DNA of 64,000 bases. Origin: Geobacter sp. AOG1 (GTDB lineage: Bacteria > Desulfobacterota > Desulfuromonadia > Geobacterales > Geobacteraceae). The DNA lies in NCBI RefSeq assembly GCF_019972315.1, contig NZ_BLIZ01000001.1, positions 1,376,513 to 1,440,512 of the forward strand, given 5' to 3'. Made by a program: the position numbers and the translations under genes. The notes beneath the pieces are model-generated. The model searched no databases. It had not been told where the DNA came from and saw nothing but the letters and a program-made list of their open reading frames with translations. Positions 60,938-64,000 of the stretch are shown piece after piece. Every line of letters begins with the position of its first letter. Position 1 is the stretch's first letter.

Positions 60938-61501
60938 TCAGGCCCGGGAAATGAAGCGACCGTCCCGGGTGTCAACTTTCACCTTGTTGCCGGTCTCCAG
61001 GTAGGGGGGGGCCTTGATTTTCAAACCGGTTTCCAGCAGTGCTTCCTTGGTTTCTGCCGTGGCGGTGGCGTTCTTGATGGCCGGCGCCGTGTCGGTGACG
61101 GTCAGTTCCACGGTCATGGGGAGTTCGATAGTCACCATCCGTCCCTCGAACAGGCCGAGCACCACCTCGGTCCCTTCCAGCAGGAAGGGGGAATTTGCCG
61201 CGAAGTCGTCTTCGTCCTGCTCGAACTGTTCGTAGGTCTCCAGGTCCATGAATACTCCCCGGCCGCTGTCGGCGTAGAGGAACTGCCCTTTGTGCCGTTC
61301 GAAATCCGCCTCGTCCACCTTGTCGCCGGAGCGGAAGGTCTTGTCCAGCACCTGGCCGGTGATGAGGTTGCGGTAGCGGGTTTTAACCATGGTGTTGGCC
61401 CCCCGGGCGGAGGGGGACTGGAAGGTGACGTCGATGATGAGACAGGGGGCGCCGTCGAGTTGGATGACGATCCCCCGCTTGAAGTCGGATGTGGTCAGCA
61501 T
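60938..61501 (-). CDS. Elongation factor P-like protein (EfpL/YeiP type)
   Basis: A 187-aa three-barrel EF-P paralogue. The loop that reaches the peptidyl-transfer site reads SPSARGANT with Arg33, as in E. coli YeiP (EfpL), not the Lys34 loop of canonical EF-P. The C-terminal GLKIKAPPYLETGNKVKVDTRDGRF is the usual OB-domain finish. Such proteins relieve ribosome stalling at proline and some other motifs. A canonical efp is expected elsewhere. AAGGAG precedes the ATG. Confidence 0.85.
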   Translation of the reverse strand: MLTTSDFKRGIVIQLDGAPCLIIDVTFQSPSARGANTMVKTRYRNLITGQVLDKTFRSGDKVDEADFERHKGQFLYADSGRGVFMDLETYEQFEQDEDDFAANSPFLLEGTEVVLGLFEGRMVTIELPMTVELTVTDTAPAIKNATATAETKEALLETGLKIKAPPYLETGNKVKVDTRDGRFISRA

Positions 61502-61590
61502 GGTGCGGTTCTCCTTTTCAGAAAGTTCCCCTTTTTAGCAGAAATTCGTGCTAAAAACAACCAGCAAGCAATCTGATCGGGAGTAGTGTC

Positions 61591-61788
61591 ATGAAGATCG
61601 ATACGGAGTATATCAAGCTGGACAGCTTCCTCAAGGCAGTGGCGGCCGTGGGGTCGGGCGGGGAGGCGAAGATCCGGATCGTCGATGGTGAAGTGCGGGT
61701 GAACGGCGAGCGCGAACTCCGCCGGGGACGGAAGCTCCGGCCGGGTGACCGGGTGGAACTGGCGGACCGGATCTACGAAGTGGAGTGA
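61591..61788 (+). CDS. S4-domain RNA-binding protein (YbcJ/YaaA-like)
   Basis: A 65-aa single S4 domain: YIKLDSFLKAVAAVGSGGEAK, IVDGEVRVNGERELRRGRKLRPGDRVEL. Divergent from the EF-P-like gene and 7 bp before the glycosylase gene. RNA target unknown. Confidence 0.85.
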   Translation: MKIDTEYIKLDSFLKAVAAVGSGGEAKIRIVDGEVRVNGERELRRGRKLRPGDRVELADRIYEVE

Positions 61789-61795
61789 CCGCCCC

Positions 61796-62506
61796 ATGGA
61801 CCTTCTGCAGATAACCGGGGAACTGGTAAGGGAGCTGGATCGGCTGAGATTCACACCGCCGGTGGCCCACGTCTACAATCCCCTCGTCTATGCCCGTCAA
61901 CCCCACGAAGAGTACCTCCGCCGATACGGGAACGCCCCGAAGGAGACGGTCTTCGTGGGGATGAACCCGGGGCCGTGGGGGATGGCACAGACCGGGGTTC
62001 CCTTCGGAGAGATTTCGGTGGTGCGGGAGTGGCTCGGTATCGATGGCAGCGTGGAGCGGCCGGCGGACGAGCACCCGAAGAAGCGGGTAACGGGGTTTGC
62101 CTGCCGGCGGAGCGAGGTGAGCGGCCGACGCCTCTGGGGGCTGATCCGGAGCCGCTACGGCACCCCCGGGCGGTTCTTTGCCCGCTTCTTCGTTCTCAAC
62201 TACTGTCCACTCCTCTTCCTCGACGCCGACGGACGAAACATCACCCCCGACAAACTGCGCCCTTCCGAACGGGAACTCCTCAACGCGGCCTGTGACCGGA
62301 CCCTGCGCCGGGGTGTGGAATTTCTCCAGCCGTCCTGCGTTGTCGGGGTCGGCAACTTTGCCGCTGACCAGGCTGCACGCGCCCTGGCCGGTACCACTAT
62401 CCGCGTCGGGCGCATCCTCCATCCGAGCCCGGCCAACCCCGCCGCCAACAAGGGTTGGGAAGAGATTGTCTTGCGCCAACTCGCGGAACAAAAGGTTCCC
62501 TTCTGA
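61796..62506 (+). CDS. SMUG1-type uracil-DNA glycosylase
   Basis: A 236-aa family 3 glycosylase. Motif 1 GMNPGPWGMAQTGVPFG (55-71) holds the catalytic Asn; motif 2 HPSPANP begins at His209. SMUG1 from Geobacter metallireducens has been characterised with uracil and xanthine activity, and this resembles it. The ATG at 61796 is chosen as it directly follows the S4 gene; an upstream start would overlap it. Confidence 0.9.
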   Translation: MDLLQITGELVRELDRLRFTPPVAHVYNPLVYARQPHEEYLRRYGNAPKETVFVGMNPGPWGMAQTGVPFGEISVVREWLGIDGSVERPADEHPKKRVTGFACRRSEVSGRRLWGLIRSRYGTPGRFFARFFVLNYCPLLFLDADGRNITPDKLRPSERELLNAACDRTLRRGVEFLQPSCVVGVGNFAADQAARALAGTTIRVGRILHPSPANPAANKGWEEIVLRQLAEQKVPF

Positions 62507-62625
62507 GCGACAACGGCGGATTCTCTCTCCCTCCCAAATTTTCCGCTCAATAGTGCGTAACCTACCGCCCAGATTGCGTTTAAGAGGCAATCCCCGCAAA
62601 TAACGTTTCTCTTTCCTCGTTGTGG

Positions 62626-62664
62626 TGGCTAATTTTAGCCAGGAATCGTGGCCGATATTGGCCA
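62626..62664. promoter_or_regulatory. Two tandem palindromes, candidate enhancer-binding sites
   Basis: TGGCTAATTTTAGCCA (62626-62641) and TGGCCGATATTGGCCA (62649-62664), 23 bp centre to centre, about 110 bp upstream of the sigma-54 promoter. The spacing suits a DctD/NtrC-type activator. Confidence 0.6.
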
Positions 62665-62748
62665 CTACTCTCTTTCCACCCCCATATTTTTACGCTTCCC
62701 TTCGCTTTAATTACTGTGATCTTGAACGGTTATGGGATGTATACATGA

Positions 62749-62764
62749 TGGCATCGCAGTTGCA
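62749..62764 (+). promoter_or_regulatory. Sigma-54-type promoter of dctA
   Basis: TGGCATCGCAGTTGCA: GG and GC separated by exactly 10 bases, matching TGGCAC-N5-TTGC apart from one base. Confidence 0.65.
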
Positions 62765-62861
62765 CTAGAATGAACGCGCGGTGTATCGGGGGGCTCCGGT
62801 GCTGGTGATCCGCGTGTTTTTTTGACTATCATTCGTAACGGGCAGGGGAGAGGAGCAGCGG

Positions 62862-64000
62862 ATGGCACGGAAAAAGCTGTATCAGCATTTGTACTTCCAG
62901 GTTCTGGCGGCGATTGCCCTCGGGGTGATGGTCGGTTATTACTACCCGGAGACGGGCGTCGCCATGAAACCGCTCGGGGATGGTTTCATCAAGCTGATCA
63001 AGATGATCATCACGCCGATCATCTTCTGCACGGTCGTTACCGGCATCGCCGGCATGGAGGACATGAAGAAGGTGGGGCGGGTCGGTGTCAAGTCGCTCTT
63101 CTATTTCGAGTTGGTCACCACCCTGGCGCTCGGGATCGGGCTCCTGCTCGTCAGCGTCATTCAACCGGGAGCAGGTTTCAACGCCGATGTGAGCAAGCTC
63201 GACACCAAGGCGCTCGCCGCCTATACAACCCAGGCCAAGTCCCAGGGCGTTGCCGACTTCGTCATGAACATCATTCCGTCCAGTGTCGTGGACGCTTTTG
63301 CCAAGGGTGATATTCTCCAGGTACTCCTCTTCGCCATGCTCTTCGGCTTCGCCCTTGCTGCCCTCGGCGACAAAGGGAAACGGGTTTACGCCCTTGTCGA
63401 CCAGGCTTCCCATGTCTTCTTCGGCATTGTCGGCATTATCATGAAAGCCGCTCCCGTCGGCGCTTTCGGCGCCATGGCCTTCACCATCGGCAAGTTCGGG
63501 GTCGGTTCGCTCTCCAAGCTGGGAATGCTTATGGGGAGTTTCTATCTCACCTGCTTCATTTTCATCTTCGTCGTGCTCGGCACCATCGCCCGCGCCTGCG
63601 GTTTCAACATCTTCAAATTCATATCCTACATCAAGGAAGAGCTCCTCATCGTTCTCGGTACCTCGTCGTCCGAGTCGGCGCTCCCTCGGATGATGGCCAA
63701 ACTGGAGAACCTGGGCTGTAAAAAATCGGTAGTCGGCCTGGTAATCCCGACCGGATACTCCTTCAACCTGGACGGCACCTCCATCTACCTCACCATGGCT
63801 GCGGTCTTTGTTGCCCAGGCCACCAATACCCACCTCACCATGACCCAGACCCTGACCATTCTGGCGGTGCTGCTTCTCACCTCCAAGGGTGCGGCGGGGG
63901 TTACCGGCAGCGGCTTCGTCACGCTGGCGGCCACCTTTGCCGCCATTCCAACCATCCCGGTGGCGGGTCTTGCACTGATTCTCGGCATCGACCGGTTCAT
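62862..64000 (+). CDS. dctA: C4-dicarboxylate:cation symporter DctA (3' partial)
   Basis: At least 379 residues, running off the window. It begins [20 protein letters not shown]; conserved [21 protein letters not shown], the serine-rich hairpin [12 protein letters not shown] and the substrate region [19 protein letters not shown] identify a DAACS-family carrier. It imports succinate, fumarate and malate across the inner membrane. GGAGAGGAG precedes the ATG. Upstream sigma-54 promoter and palindromes suggest control by a DctD-like activator. Confidence 0.93.
   Translation, partial: MARKKLYQHLYFQVLAAIALGVMVGYYYPETGVAMKPLGDGFIKLIKMIITPIIFCTVVTGIAGMEDMKKVGRVGVKSLFYFELVTTLALGIGLLLVSVIQPGAGFNADVSKLDTKALAAYTTQAKSQGVADFVMNIIPSSVVDAFAKGDILQVLLFAMLFGFALAALGDKGKRVYALVDQASHVFFGIVGIIMKAAPVGAFGAMAFTIGKFGVGSLSKLGMLMGSFYLTCFIFIFVVLGTIARACGFNIFKFISYIKEELLIVLGTSSSESALPRMMAKLENLGCKKSVVGLVIPTGYSFNLDGTSIYLTMAAVFVAQATNTHLTMTQTLTILAVLLLTSKGAAGVTGSGFVTLAATFAAIPTIPVAGLALILGIDRF

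Larger units (their letters stand above)
62507..62861. other. 355-bp regulatory region upstream of dctA
   Basis: No gene. Holds two TGGC-N8-GCCA palindromes (62626-62641, 62649-62664) and a sigma-54-type promoter (62749-62764). Confidence 0.6.

Overview
The window looks like chromosome of a Geobacter/Geotalea-type bacterium (Desulfuromonadota). The grounds are paired ETF/iron-sulfur membrane oxidoreductase modules, an anaerobic-type molybdenum hydroxylase, very large multihaem c-type cytochromes rich in CxxCH and CxxxxCH motifs, and high-GC coding sequence typical of that group. The species cannot be fixed from the sequence.

Region 1 (1-23600) is a catabolic block for aromatic or acyl-CoA compounds. 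It opens with a two-subunit molybdopterin/Fe-S enzyme of the pyrogallol-phloroglucinol transhydroxylase / resorcinol hydroxylase type, whose 5' end is cut by the window. Then come sucCD, a ribbon-helix-helix protein, a MarR regulator, a beta-oxidation set (enoyl-CoA hydratase, PaaH-like dehydrogenase, PaaJ-like thiolase), a membrane Fe-S oxidoreductase, a hotdog thioesterase, etfBA-1, an acyl-CoA dehydrogenase, etfBA-2 (alpha subunit fused to a ferredoxin domain) and a second membrane Fe-S oxidoreductase. A molybdenum cofactor operon (unknown gene, moeA, moaA, MOSC) follows and would serve the Mo enzyme. The inferred logic is oxidation to acyl-CoA, beta-oxidation, electrons through the two ETFs to the membrane quinone pool, and substrate-level ATP by SucCD.

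Region 2 (23600-31100) is a branched-chain-type ABC uptake operon: livH, a livM-livG fusion, livF, two tandem livK-like binding proteins and a tandem UspA protein. A 22-bp imperfect palindrome (TTRCATG-N8-MATGYAA) occurs before sucC, the enoyl-CoA hydratase, etfB-2 and livH, so uptake and catabolism look like one regulon. A different palindrome (AGTTG-N7-CAACT) overlaps the promoters of the marR gene and the Mo-cofactor operon.

Region 3 (31100-44510) holds a flavin-nucleotide-binding family gene, two giant multihaem cytochromes, a triple-rhodanese protein, a TPR protein and a possible ResB-like pair. It is bounded on the left by a decayed copy of the tRNA-Phe 3' end and on the right by an intact copy, suggesting an older insertion at the same tRNA.

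Region 4 (44514-60836) is an AT-richer integrative element in tRNA-Phe, bounded by identical 50-bp direct repeats. It carries a tyrosine integrase, RadC- and ArdC-like proteins, a C-protein-controlled restriction-modification locus with two nuclease-like subunits and two HPPY-motif methyltransferases, an iteron-like repeat field beside a Prim-Pol/helicase, an AlpA-like HTH protein, a Bro-N protein, an IS30 remnant, several very small genes and a 1.3-kb non-coding stretch with two covarying hairpins.

Region 5 (60791-64000) returns to core chromosome: tRNA-Phe with a strong promoter, an EfpL/YeiP-type EF-P, an S4-domain protein, a SMUG1-type uracil-DNA glycosylase, and dctA (3' end cut off) behind a candidate sigma-54 promoter with two upstream palindromes.
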